From a virus: a stretch of 35,124 nt of DNA. Both the position numbers and the translations under genes were made by a program. Under the pieces are notes generated by a model that saw nothing but the letters and a program-made list of their open reading frames with translations, made no database searches and was not told where the DNA came from. Shown one piece after another: positions 8,669 to 17,239 of the stretch (positions are counted from its first letter, which is position 1; each line of letters opens with the position of its first letter). The DNA lies in IMG/VR virus record IMGVR_UViG_3300035681_000076, positions 1-35,124 of that record. One strand, given 5' to 3'.

Positions 8669-11230
8669 ATGAGTTGGTTTAGTAAAGCACTAGGAGTGGT
8701 AGCGCCAATTCCCACTTTGGCTACAAGTTTAGCTTCAGGAAACCTTTTTGGTAAAAAAGGTGGTTATAAGCCAACTGGAGCAACTTTAATTAATCCTTTT
8801 GAGCAAGAACAAGCTAAAAGACTATACGAACAAACTCAAAGCGGTTTGGCTCAGCAACAAGCTTTTGTTAATGCTCTTGCAGGTCAAAATGCTCTCGCAA
8901 ATCAAGCCAACGTATTTAGACAACTTCAAGATGTAGTTAGTGGCACAGGACCAAATCCAGCACTTGCAGCACTACAACAAGCAACAGGTCAAAACATTGC
9001 CGCACAAAATGCTCTTATGGCTGGTCAACGTGGAGGAAGTAGAAACGTAGGATTGCTAGCAAGGCAAGCAGGATTGCAAGGTGGAGCACTTCAACAACAA
9101 GCCGCAGGACAAGGCGCTACATTACAAGCTCAACAACAACTGAATGCTTTAGGACAACTTGGCGGTCTTGCAAATCAACAAGTAGCTCAACAACAAGCAG
9201 GTCTAGGAGCACTTCAACAATATGGATTGCAAGGACAACAAAATATCCTAGACGCTATAGCAAGACAAAACGCTGTTGCCGCTCAACAACAATCTTCTCT
9301 TAATCAAATTAATGCACAAATTGAAGCTGATAAAGCAAAACAACAAGCTGGTATGTTTGGAAGTGTATTAGGTGCGCTTGGAACTATTGGAGGGTTAGCA
9401 TTAGCTCCTGCAACAGGTGGTACATCTTTAGCATTACCTGCAATTGCAAATGCAGCTTCGCCTAGTTTTGGTTCTTATAATTTTGGACAATATACTGATG
9501 TAAACAAATTTGCTCATGGTGGAAAAGTTAATAAATACGCAATGGGTGGAATGGCAGCTAATCAACCACAAAGCTACATTGGTCAATACTTTCAAAACCC
9601 TAATCAAATGCTCGGAGCAATTAATCAATCCGACAACATTAAAGATGCTAATTTAGATTACTCAACATTAAATGACGGCGGAGCTGTTAATCGCGACGGA
9701 ATGTATGCTCAAGGCGGCATGGCACCTATGTCACTTATGAAACAAGGTGGCAAAGTACCGGGCAAAGCTGTTGTAAAAGGCGATAGTTATCAAAACGACA
9801 TCGTAGATGCAAAGTTGTCTCCTGGAGAAATTGTAATACCTCGTAGCATTGTAAATCATCCAAACGCGCCTGAGATGGCTGCTAAGTTTGTACGAGATAC
9901 TTTAGCTAAAGGAAATTTTAAAAACAAAAAAGGTTATCAACAAGGTGGAGGAGTAGAAAGAAATTATGATGAACCTGAAGCTATTGCGTATGATAACCCT
10001 GAAAATTTAGAACCTGAAATTAAAACTTTACAAGATCCTGAAGAAACAAAACCAATTGAAAGCAACGTACCTTTTGACGTTAGTTATAATAATGAAAAAA
10101 GCATGCAAATTACTCCTGAAATGCTTAAAGAAAGAAATGTTGCTAATGTAACACCTGAAACACCTATAGTTCAAACAGAAGAACCTTCTTTGTTTCAAAA
10201 AGGTTTTAATGCTCAAAGAAAAGCATATTTAGAAACTGGTCGTTTAGCTGAAAAACAAGCAGAGCTAGAAGAAGCTGAATATAAAAAAAATGTTTTAGAT
10301 TTAGAAGCAAAACAAAAAAGTTATTTATCAGAACTTAGTGAAGTAAATAATGAAATGAACAATTTACGATCTGACATTATGCAGACAAAAATAGATCCTC
10401 AAAGATTTTATGCAAATATGTCTACGGGAAATAAAATTGGTACTGCTATTGGCTTAATTCTTGGTGGAATAGGAGCTGGTTTAACAGGCGGCGAAAACAT
10501 AGTTCTTAAGCAATTAAATAATTACATAGAGCAAGATTTGTATGCTCAAAAAGCTAATTTAGGGAAAAAAGAAAGTTTGCTTAGTGGTTTGATGCAAAAG
10601 TACGGAAACGTAAATCAAGCAATGCAAATGTCACGCATTATGATGACAGATGCTCTTTCTTTAAAAATGAAACAAATTGCTTCACAATATGCAGGTAAAG
10701 TAGAAGCTCAAAGATTAAATGCTGAAATAGCTAAATTAGATCAAAGCATAGCTCAACAAGTTGATACTTTTGCAAAAGCAAGAATGTACGCGTCTGCAGA
10801 TGGTGTTCCTGCGGAAATGGATCCATACAGAGAGCAAAGAGTTTTAATCGGAAACGTGCCTTATTATGCAGGGTCAGCACAAGATGCTCAAAAGAAAATG
10901 GATCAAATAAATAACATTGATGCGTCTTTAGCTACTATTAGACAAATGAGTGATTTAAGAAATCAATACGGTGCTGAGTTCTATCCAGGTGTTGCAAAAG
11001 AAGAAATGAAAGGTTTAAAAGAATCTTTGCTTTTACAAGCAGGACCAATTCTTTTAGGCGCTCCAATTACTGAAAGAAATAGAAAATTAGTTGAAAATCA
11101 AATTCCTGATCCAACAAGATTCAGTGATGTTAAATTTGCAAATTCTTTGCGTGAAATAGAAGGTAAATTAATACGCAAAAAAGAAGACATTAAAAAAAGT
11201 GTATTTAAAACGCCTATGATGAAAAGGTAG
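8669..11230 (+). CDS. Ejection (internal virion) protein 1, Gln/Ala-rich
   Basis: 853 aa with a GAGAGG ribosome site. Residues about 40-225 are an Ala/Gln-rich helical region (for example LNALGQLGGLANQQVAQQQ). A hydrophobic stretch near 228-262 (FGSVLGALGTIGGLALAPAT) could insert in a membrane. Then come repeated GG units (AHGGKV, YAMGGM, YAQGGM, MKQGGKV) and a conserved LSPGEIVIPRSI segment seen in ejection-type proteins of many uncultured podoviruses. A second hydrophobic glycine-rich patch (IGLILGGIGAGLTGG) is near residue 595, with helical coiled-coil sequence around it. Such proteins are packed in the head and pass into the cell to extend the tail channel. No lytic domain is recognised. 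Confidence 0.7.
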   Translation: MSWFSKALGVVAPIPTLATSLASGNLFGKKGGYKPTGATLINPFEQEQAKRLYEQTQSGLAQQQAFVNALAGQNALANQANVFRQLQDVVSGTGPNPALAALQQATGQNIAAQNALMAGQRGGSRNVGLLARQAGLQGGALQQQAAGQGATLQAQQQLNALGQLGGLANQQVAQQQAGLGALQQYGLQGQQNILDAIARQNAVAAQQQSSLNQINAQIEADKAKQQAGMFGSVLGALGTIGGLALAPATGGTSLALPAIANAASPSFGSYNFGQYTDVNKFAHGGKVNKYAMGGMAANQPQSYIGQYFQNPNQMLGAINQSDNIKDANLDYSTLNDGGAVNRDGMYAQGGMAPMSLMKQGGKVPGKAVVKGDSYQNDIVDAKLSPGEIVIPRSIVNHPNAPEMAAKFVRDTLAKGNFKNKKGYQQGGGVERNYDEPEAIAYDNPENLEPEIKTLQDPEETKPIESNVPFDVSYNNEKSMQITPEMLKERNVANVTPETPIVQTEEPSLFQKGFNAQRKAYLETGRLAEKQAELEEAEYKKNVLDLEAKQKSYLSELSEVNNEMNNLRSDIMQTKIDPQRFYANMSTGNKIGTAIGLILGGIGAGLTGGENIVLKQLNNYIEQDLYAQKANLGKKESLLSGLMQKYGNVNQAMQMSRIMMTDALSLKMKQIASQYAGKVEAQRLNAEIAKLDQSIAQQVDTFAKARMYASADGVPAEMDPYREQRVLIGNVPYYAGSAQDAQKKMDQINNIDASLATIRQMSDLRNQYGAEFYPGVAKEEMKGLKESLLLQAGPILLGAPITERNRKLVENQIPDPTRFSDVKFANSLREIEGKLIRKKEDIKKSVFKTPMMKR

Positions 11231-11235
11231 ACTTA

Positions 11236-14200
11236 ATGGCTAAAGATTTTTTTGTTAAGCCTAGTTTTTACGATGTTTATCATCCTGAAGAAAAAGAAAA
11301 AGTTGTTTCTGAAACAGAACCAGAAGTTAAGCCAGGGTTTGTTAAATTACAAAACACTTATGGCGAAGTGGTAGATGTTGAAAAAGATCGTGAACAAAAT
11401 TTACTAGATGTTGGATATACTCCAATAACGCCAGAACAAAAAAAACGTTTAGTTTTAGAAAAGAAATATGGCGGAACAGGTCAGGAATTTTTAGCAGGTA
11501 TAGAGGGTGCATCTGATGCAGCTTCTTTTGGTCTTTTAAATCGTGCTGAAAACGCTATTGGTGAAGCTTTAGATTTACCTGAGTTAACTTTTGAAGCACA
11601 AGAAGCTCGAAAACTAATAAACCCAAAAGCAGCTTTAACAGGACAAGTTTTAGGAACTGCGGGAATTATTTTTGGTACTGGAGGATTTGGAGCTGCAGGA
11701 GCAAAAACAGCTGCTCGTATAGGTCTTGGTTCTGAAGCAGCTGCTTTAAGAACAAGTCAAAAAGTTGCCGAAAGTGCTTTAAAAGCTGGCATAAGCGGAG
11801 CAAAAGCCGCTGAATTAGCAAGTGCTGCAAGAGCAGCAAAACTTGCTGAATATTCTATGACTGCTCGTATTGGTTCTAGGGCAGTAGCTAATGCTGTTGA
11901 AGGTGCAATATACGCATCTGGACAAGAAGCTGTTAAAACTATTTTTCAAGACCCAAATCAATCTTTAGGGTCAGCTGCTACAAACATCGGTCTTTATGGT
12001 TTGTTAGGTGGTGGTGCTACTGGAGCTGCATTTGCAGGAGCAGGTGAGCTTTGGAATGCTGCTTTTGGAAATCAAACTAAATACACAATTGGTGAAATTA
12101 ATAAATTTATTCGTGAGCACGGTGAAAAGAGTCAATTAAATGACCCTTTAATTAATCCAGTACAACAAGGACAAATACTGCCTGAAACAGAAATACCTAT
12201 TTCAATAGAAAGCGGCACGCCTATTCAAACACCTACAATTGGTGATCGTGTAGGAGCTTTTGGTCGCAAAGCTAATGCTGATGAAATTGAAGCGGCATCA
12301 AAGCGTTTAGATTTAAAACCTGTGACGGGAATGTTGGATGCAGATGATCGTGTAGCTAATGAAGCTGACGTTTTGTCTGAAACTTTTTCAGCTGTAGGTA
12401 ATAAACTTAAAAATGAAAAGCTTGAGTTTAATAATAGACTACAAAAAATTGTAGACGATGATTTATTAGCGGACAGGTCTCCTCCTTCTGTTGGTTCTTA
12501 TGAAGTAGGAAAACTAGCAAAAGAAGATATAGAAAGTTTTTACGAAAAAGCTAAAAATGAGCTTAGTAAAAGATACAACGCAGAAAAGCCACATTTAGAT
12601 GCGGCAAATTTAACTGACGAAATAAAAGGTAAAGCTTTAGCAACGATTAAAGCTAGTCAGTTTTATAAGCGTTCTAATAAAAAATTACAGCGTGATGTTA
12701 ACGAAGTTTTAAATCAAATTGGAAATCTTAAAAACTTAACTGATTTAAAAGAACTAAATACAATAAATAATAACAACATTACTAAGGCATATGGAGCTCA
12801 AGATAAAAACTTGGCTCTTATGTTAACAGACGTAAAAAGAGCATTTAAACAAATGCGTAATGAAGGAATTTTAAATTCCGCACAAGAAATAGCAGGTAAA
12901 GAAGGCGATCAAATTGCTAATAAGTTTATAGAAAATTTATCAAAATTAGACGCTGATTATGCTGCTTATAAAAGGTCTATAGAAGAATTTACAGAAGAAA
13001 CAGGAACTAAATCAGGTAGATACGCAGGAAACTTAGATATTTTGTTAGATAACTTTAATAAAATGTCTAATGAAAGTTTTGCTAAAAAACTAATCAATAC
13101 AAAAGACAGAGATCAATTGTTGTATCTACAAAGAAATTTTCCAAAAGTTTTTGATAACTTAAGAAGATTTAAAATAAAAGAAATATACAATAACGCTAAA
13201 AGCTCAGCTCAAGGAAGCGGAAACAAGTTAATAATTAGCAGCGTAATGGATCAAATTGATGAACTTGATCCAGTTATGAAGGAAATGTTTTTTGCTAACA
13301 AAGGTCAATTATTGCAAGACCTCGATACTGTATACAAAGCACTACCGCCAAAATTTAATACTTCTAATACTGGTCCTGCGACATCTTATTTAAAAGAATT
13401 TGCGACTAAACTAATAACTCAACCAACTAAAGTTTATGAATCTGTTTTAAATGATGCAGGATATTTTACAAAATACTTGCTTATGCAAAAAGGAAGCTTG
13501 TTAAATAATTTAACCAAAAATGCAGGTAACGATAAAGCTGCAGAAGTTGGAATAGCTAAGTTATTAACAGCAACAGATAGAGACCCCAATGCATCTAGTT
13601 TTAAAATTATGGTTGATTACATTCGCCAAGTTTTAAAAGGCCAAACTAATACTAATAGAGCTATTGATAATTTAATGAAAGGCGCGCCTATTATTATTCC
13701 TCAGCATTTAAAGCCTGATGAAAAAGTAAAAGAAAAACTTGATAAACGAGTTAAGCAAGTTGGTGAAAACCCAAATGCAATGCTTGATATGCATCAAGAT
13801 TTTAACCATTACATGAGCGATCACGGAATGGCTATTGCGGCTGCGTCTGCGAATGCGGTTAATTATTTAAATACAATTAGACCAGTAGAACGTAGAGAAA
13901 GTCCTTTAGATGATCCTACACAACCTAGTTTAATTGAAAAACAAAACTACGATATTGCTTTATCTATAGCGCAACAGCCTTTAATGATACTTGAAGACAT
14001 TAAAGATGGAACGCTTAACAGCCAAAAGTTAGGACATTTGCAAAACTTGTATCCTGATTTTTATGCAAATATGCGCTACCGAATAATGAACGAATTGGTA
14101 AACATCACAGAAAAGAAAGAAAAAATTCCTTATAAAACTCGCATGGGATTATCTTTGTTTTTAGGAACTCCGCTGGATAGCACGATGAAGCCTGAGGGTA

Positions 14201-14379
14201 TTATGGCTTTGCAACCTAAGATGGCTCAAGCGCAGCAACAAGCAATGATGCCTATGCAACAAGCTGTTCAAGGTGGCGGTCGTCAGCGTGGGACAATGAA
14301 AAACATTGGTAAGCTTGCCGATCAACAATTGACCCCAATGCAGACACGCATAATGGAGAAACAATCCGTTAAAGTTTAA
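11236..14379 (+). CDS. Ejection (internal virion) protein 2
   Basis: 1047 aa, starting 5 nt after the previous stop with an AAAGG site. The first 75 residues are charged. Residues about 80-275 are Ala/Gly-rich with amphipathic helices (ISGAKAAELASAARAAKLAE) and small hydrophobic runs such as LGTAGIIFGTGGFGAAG. The rest is a long charged helical region with Lys/Asn/Glu-rich sequence and a Gln/Met-rich tail (about residues 993-1010). The pattern matches the large ejection proteins that follow the tail-hub gene in short-tailed phages; the helices may line a channel across the cell envelope. No enzyme motif was recognised. Confidence 0.68.
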   Translation: MAKDFFVKPSFYDVYHPEEKEKVVSETEPEVKPGFVKLQNTYGEVVDVEKDREQNLLDVGYTPITPEQKKRLVLEKKYGGTGQEFLAGIEGASDAASFGLLNRAENAIGEALDLPELTFEAQEARKLINPKAALTGQVLGTAGIIFGTGGFGAAGAKTAARIGLGSEAAALRTSQKVAESALKAGISGAKAAELASAARAAKLAEYSMTARIGSRAVANAVEGAIYASGQEAVKTIFQDPNQSLGSAATNIGLYGLLGGGATGAAFAGAGELWNAAFGNQTKYTIGEINKFIREHGEKSQLNDPLINPVQQGQILPETEIPISIESGTPIQTPTIGDRVGAFGRKANADEIEAASKRLDLKPVTGMLDADDRVANEADVLSETFSAVGNKLKNEKLEFNNRLQKIVDDDLLADRSPPSVGSYEVGKLAKEDIESFYEKAKNELSKRYNAEKPHLDAANLTDEIKGKALATIKASQFYKRSNKKLQRDVNEVLNQIGNLKNLTDLKELNTINNNNITKAYGAQDKNLALMLTDVKRAFKQMRNEGILNSAQEIAGKEGDQIANKFIENLSKLDADYAAYKRSIEEFTEETGTKSGRYAGNLDILLDNFNKMSNESFAKKLINTKDRDQLLYLQRNFPKVFDNLRRFKIKEIYNNAKSSAQGSGNKLIISSVMDQIDELDPVMKEMFFANKGQLLQDLDTVYKALPPKFNTSNTGPATSYLKEFATKLITQPTKVYESVLNDAGYFTKYLLMQKGSLLNNLTKNAGNDKAAEVGIAKLLTATDRDPNASSFKIMVDYIRQVLKGQTNTNRAIDNLMKGAPIIIPQHLKPDEKVKEKLDKRVKQVGENPNAMLDMHQDFNHYMSDHGMAIAAASANAVNYLNTIRPVERRESPLDDPTQPSLIEKQNYDIALSIAQQPLMILEDIKDGTLNSQKLGHLQNLYPDFYANMRYRIMNELVNITEKKEKIPYKTRMGLSLFLGTPLDSTMKPEGIMALQPKMAQAQQQAMMPMQQAVQGGGRQRGTMKNIGKLADQQLTPMQTRIMEKQSVKV

Positions 14380-14380
14380 A

Positions 14381-14393
14381 GACACTTATACAT
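14381..14393 (+). promoter_or_regulatory. Putative phage late promoter motif, site 3
   Basis: GACA-CTT-ATACAT, identical in all 13 bases to site 1 at 1875. A small stem AAGCG/CGCTT (14406-14410 with 14416-14420) follows it, and a GAGAGG ribosome site then precedes ATG 14448. Confidence 0.55.
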
Positions 14394-14447
14394 TTATGAA
14401 GCCTTAAGCGAAACACGCTTTTAGCTCGAAAAGAGAGGTCATTTAAA

Positions 14448-14819
14448 ATGTCACGAAAGAACGTATTACCCAAATTTAAAAACATAACCGCAGGCGATAT
14501 GAGTGGAAACATCACTTCTGCAGTCACCAACATTCAATATGTCGACAATGTTGGAATCGAATTAAGTTTTACAGGCACACCAACCGGAACCTTTGCAGTA
14601 GAAGTGTCTGTGAGTTATGAGCAAGATAGCCAAGGAAACGTTATTAACGCGGGTTCTTGGAATGCTTTAACGCTTAATCCAACACCTGTCGCAAGTGGAG
14701 CTCCAGGGTCGTATTACATAAGTCTGAATCAAATTGAGGCGCCATGGATACGGATCCGCTACATTCGCACCAGCGGAAGTGGTACTCTGACAAGTTACAT
14801 CGCTACTAAGGAGATCTAG
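14448..14819 (+). CDS. Conserved small virion protein (beta-sandwich), function unknown
   Basis: 123 aa. The pattern VDNVGIELSFTGTPTGTFAV, then SWNALTLNPTPVASGAPGSY and WIRIRYIRTSGSGTLTSYI is a recurrent small beta-sandwich family in uncultured phages, usually among tail or head-fibre genes. It has its own putative promoter (14381) and a good ribosome site. The sequence suggests an extracellular structural role, perhaps carbohydrate-binding, but this is inference. It is followed 2 nt later by the 54-aa gene at 14822. Confidence 0.72.
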   Translation: MSRKNVLPKFKNITAGDMSGNITSAVTNIQYVDNVGIELSFTGTPTGTFAVEVSVSYEQDSQGNVINAGSWNALTLNPTPVASGAPGSYYISLNQIEAPWIRIRYIRTSGSGTLTSYIATKEI

Positions 14820-14821
14820 CG

Positions 14822-14986
14822 ATGGGATACACAAGATGGCCCGTAATAAACAGCGTTTTGACCGCAGTAAATGCGGCTGCTTTACCTATTGCAGGAACAG
14901 CGGATGGCACTCTTGGTGTAGCCCTTGATACGCATCAGTTATATGTATTCAATGCGACCACAAACGCATGGGTGTTGTTAGTATAA
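14822..14986 (+). CDS. Small conserved protein, 54 aa
   Basis: The ORF starts MGYTRWPVINSVLTAVNAAA and ends with TTNAWVLLV. An AAGGAG site sits before the ATG, inside the end of the previous gene, so the two are coupled. The segment GTLGVALDTHQLYVFNATT resembles a short motif found in phage fibre proteins (a sentence-like GTxxVAxDTxxLYVxxxTT). It may be a small tail accessory subunit. The strong ribosome site and tight spacing support it as real despite its size. Confidence 0.7.
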   Translation: MGYTRWPVINSVLTAVNAAALPIAGTADGTLGVALDTHQLYVFNATTNAWVLLV

Positions 14987-14992
14987 TAAGTT

Positions 14993-15280
14993 ATGGACGA
15001 TCTTAAGCTTCCATTGTTGTTTTCAGTAATTGGATATCTTGTGAAAATGTTTATCGATACCATGAGAAAAGGTGACGATAACCACGATAAAAGTATTAAA
15101 GAAAACACTGAGGCAATATGGATGCTTAAGACGCAAATTGCCGTTTTGACTGAAACGTTAAAGCCTTTATTTGAAATTAAGGCAGAAGTAGATGATTTAC
15201 AGCAAAAAGTAGGCAAGATTGAAAACATAATGAGGATAAAACAAGACCTATGTACGGCAAACGCGAGCAAATTAAGCTAA
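14993..15280 (+). CDS. Membrane-anchored coiled-coil protein, unknown
   Basis: 95 aa. Residues about 5-23 (KLPLLFSVIGYLVKMFIDT) form a possible single membrane segment, followed by a charged helical region (residues 28-85) with heptad-like spacing. The layout of one N-terminal anchor and a coiled coil resembles inner-membrane spanins and XhlA-like accessory lysis proteins, but there is no specific motif, and the lysis genes are elsewhere (18078-20061). It could equally be a virion assembly factor. The ribosome site is weak. Its end overlaps the next gene by 31 nt. Confidence 0.6.
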   Translation: MDDLKLPLLFSVIGYLVKMFIDTMRKGDDNHDKSIKENTEAIWMLKTQIAVLTETLKPLFEIKAEVDDLQQKVGKIENIMRIKQDLCTANASKLS

Positions 15281-15459
15281 GCCCACGCGATGAGTGTGAA
15301 GTAATAAAATACTTGCTCGCGACTGTTTACGAGAATCTGCGAATACGTAGTCACGGCTGCGATAGCTGTAGCGACGTGTATGAGATTTGGACAGAATTGA
15401 GAAAGCTAGCAGAAAGCTACGATATTCAGATTAATGGATTCGCGGCAAAAACTGCCTAA
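15250..15459 (+). CDS. Small hypothetical protein, 69 aa
   Basis: It reads MYGKREQIKLSPRDECEVIK followed by a helical, Cys-containing segment (CDSCSDVYEIWTEL). A GAGGA site 9 nt upstream supports ATG 15250. It overlaps the previous gene by 31 nt in another frame and its 3' end overlaps the convergent gene at 15431 by 29 nt. I do not recognise the family. The pair of Cys three residues apart is alone, so a zinc site is not evident. Confidence 0.55.
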   Translation: MYGKREQIKLSPRDECEVIKYLLATVYENLRIRSHGCDSCSDVYEIWTELRKLAESYDIQINGFAAKTA

Positions 15460-15685
15460 GCCATCTGTCGATCTCGTGCTTTTTAAAGTTCCATGCTTTG
15501 CCGACTTTGTACGCAGGTAAGCCTTTTTCTTTAATGTATTTGCTAATTGTGGTTCTAGTAACTTGAAGCATAAGACAAACGTCTGTCATGTTTAGCCATC
15601 TTGTAGCTGCATCAACGCTAGATTCAATTACTTTAGGGGTTTTTTTAGCCACAAACTTTTTTTTGTTTAATGTTTTTTTCTTCAT
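15431..15685 (-). CDS. Excisionase-like helix-turn-helix DNA-binding protein
   Basis: 84 aa. A lysine-rich N-terminus (MKKKTLNKKKFVAKK) precedes an HTH of the MerR/excisionase type: WLNMTDVCLMLQVTRTTISK, then EKGLPAYKVGKAWNFKKHEID with the usual wing and the final helix DRWLR. Proteins of this family bind short DNA sites as excision factors or small regulators. No integrase is present, so a regulatory role is more likely, perhaps at the control region 16788-17283. A good AAGGAC site precedes ATG 15685. It is the last gene of the minus-strand unit. Confidence 0.8.
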   Translation of the reverse strand: MKKKTLNKKKFVAKKTPKVIESSVDAATRWLNMTDVCLMLQVTRTTISKYIKEKGLPAYKVGKAWNFKKHEIDRWLRQFLPRIH

Positions 15686-15758
15686 ATTGTTTTGTCCTTA
15701 TTGTTGGTTATAATTATTTAAAGCTGCTTGGTTGGGCTGGTATCAGCCAAGTGGCAAT

Positions 15759-16382
15759 TTAAAACGGTATTTCATCCTGTTTAGATTCAAGAGTTACAAC
15801 ATAGTCTAAAAGAAGTTTATAATTTGCTAAATTCTTTTCTTTCCATTTACTGTCGTTTTTTGTTTTTTCATACGTAAGTAGTTTATTAATCCAAACGCCA
15901 AAACGCTCAGGACTTTTCTCAGCGGCTTCTTTGTACGTTAGTCCTTTAAACTCGGGATTATATTTTAAAAGCACGTCGTTAATTTTAACGCTAAAAATAT
16001 CATCAGGAGCACTAATAGTTTTTTTAGTTTCTACAGGGGTGTCTACAATACGCTCACCTTCATCTAAGTCGGCAGCTGCAAAAGCAGTTCCGTAGCCACA
16101 AAGCAAAAGAGCTCTACCTACTGCTCCTGTTTCAGCTTTTTCCATAAAATCACCAAAGCCTGCAGTGTTTTCTTGCTTGTGAGCAGTGGCAATAACTTTA
16201 CCTGTTTCATCTTTAATTGTGGCTTTAGCAGTAGCTGCTTTGTCACTTAAGGTCACAAATTCAGTTTCAATTGACCAATTTGGATGCTCTTCACGAAACC
16301 AAACAAGACGCTGATGAACCATCATATAGTCTTTGCCTTTAAGATTCATAACTTGTAATTGTGTTCCTGCTTTTGTCTTCAT
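15759..16382 (-). CDS. Rad52/DdrA-like single-strand annealing protein with an SSB-like C-terminal tail
   Basis: 207 aa. Residues 10-115 fit the phage annealing group related to Rad52 and DdrA: MVHQRLVWFREEHPNWSIET, then ATIKDETGKVIATAHKQEN and EKAETGAVGRALLLCGYGTA followed by LDEGERIVDTPV. Such proteins coat single strands and anneal complementary DNA in phage recombination. The last residues, QDEIPF, mimic the acidic tip of bacterial SSB (DDDIPF), the docking site for many host repair and replication proteins. An AAGGAA site precedes ATG 16382, and the start overlaps the upstream gene's stop by 4 nt (ATGA), so the two are coupled. RusA (18859) would resolve the joints it makes. Assignment to the superfamily is good; the exact subfamily is uncertain. 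Confidence 0.75.
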   Translation of the reverse strand: MKTKAGTQLQVMNLKGKDYMMVHQRLVWFREEHPNWSIETEFVTLSDKAATAKATIKDETGKVIATAHKQENTAGFGDFMEKAETGAVGRALLLCGYGTAFAAADLDEGERIVDTPVETKKTISAPDDIFSVKINDVLLKYNPEFKGLTYKEAAEKSPERFGVWINKLLTYEKTKNDSKWKEKNLANYKLLLDYVVTLESKQDEIPF

Positions 16383-16657
16383 TTTATAAATTCCTTTTCA
16401 AGATAAGTAAGAACTTTGTTTAAAGCGTATTGTCGCTCTTCCTCGTATGTTTGAAATTTTCTAGTGGGTGTTTCTGGGGGTGGGACGTATTTAAAAGGAG
16501 TCATTGGATAGTAATGATATTCACCAATGTATGCCCCTAGTTTAGCCCAACGCTTTAGACTATCTTGCCAATTCCATTCCCATTCTTGTTGATGCTTTTC
16601 TCGAAAAATATCGTCGTTTTCGCGCGCGAGTTCACGATCTTTGTCTTCGTAATACAT
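16379..16657 (-). CDS. Small hypothetical protein, acidic and aromatic-rich
   Basis: 92 aa from ATG 16657; an upstream TTG at 16687 would add 10 hydrophobic residues, but neither start has a good ribosome site. The N-terminus MYYEDKDRELARENDDIFRE is highly charged and is followed by EWEWNWQDSLKRWAKLGAYI, rich in Trp. No known motif. It is coupled by ATGA to the annealing protein and lies 50-odd nt downstream of the tRNA on the same strand, so it may be a recombination accessory. Confidence 0.6.
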   Translation of the reverse strand: MYYEDKDRELARENDDIFREKHQQEWEWNWQDSLKRWAKLGAYIGEYHYYPMTPFKYVPPPETPTRKFQTYEEERQYALNKVLTYLEKEFIK

Positions 16658-16711
16658 GAGGTGTAAACATATTAAAAGATATGGCAAGTTATGTAAAGAT
16701 AATACCCAATA

Positions 16712-16787
<76 letters not shown>

Positions 16788-16842
16788 AATGCTTGATTTT
16801 ATTGAGTATTTAAAAAAAAAGGTTAACGCGCTTTACACGGGA

Positions 16843-16856
16843 TAAAACGCGTTTTA
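16843..16856. promoter_or_regulatory. 14-bp palindrome, possible operator
   Basis: TAAAACGCGTTTTA is a perfect palindrome in the AT-rich stretch 16788-16961 between the minus-strand tRNA unit and the plus-strand gene at 17284. A related half, TTAACGCG, lies about 20 nt to its left. It could bind the HTH protein of 15431 or mark an origin. No clear sigma-70 promoter was found in either direction. Confidence 0.35.
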
Positions 16857-16961
16857 AATCAATTTTTGCAGAAAAAGATTTACGAGCCGAGAATATCTCA
16901 AATCATAAATCTTACAAGCAAAAAACGATAGATTTTTTAAAATTATCTATCTGCGCCAAGA

Positions 16962-17239
16962 CCTATCACACAACCCTATTTGGGTTAGCGTGCAGCTTAT
17001 GTGGCAATGGCTGATAGGGGCTCTCGATAGAGGCTGAGACAAGGGCTCTGGCTATTGAGAGGGTAAGTGGTGACCTAACATGGACAAAGCTCTGATAAGA
17101 CGAAAGCGTAAAGGGCATAAGATGTTATCAAACAACCACCGTGTGAAATAAACTGGCTCCGTTAGGGTAGATCGAGAGGTCTTTAAATAGTTTGTTGAGC
17201 ATGAAAGGGAAGCTGGATCGCCAGTGAACCCTTTCATGC
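16962..17239 (+). ncRNA. Highly structured, gene-free element beside the tRNA (candidate non-coding RNA)
   Basis: No supportable gene lies here, yet the sequence is dense with stems. CCTATCA pairs with TGATAGG (16962-16968 with 17012-17018) and encloses AACCC/GGGTT (16972-16976 with 16982-16986). CTCTCGATAG pairs with CTATTGAGAG (17021-17030 with 17052-17061). TAACAT/ATGTTA (17076-17081 with 17122-17127) encloses GCTCT/AGGGC (17089-17093 with 17112-17116). GCATGAAAGGG/CCCTTTCATGC (17199-17209 with 17229-17239) encloses CTGG/CCAG with an ATCG loop. The element is less AT-rich than its flanks. Strand is uncertain because stems read both ways; plus is chosen because the next gene follows on that strand. 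Alternatives are a 5' leader or a replication origin. Confidence 0.4.

Noticed and set aside
15431-15685. Evidence for a temperate life style from the excisionase-like gene
   Set aside because: No integrase, repressor or attachment site was found in the closed genome; small HTH proteins of this type also serve as regulators in virulent phages.
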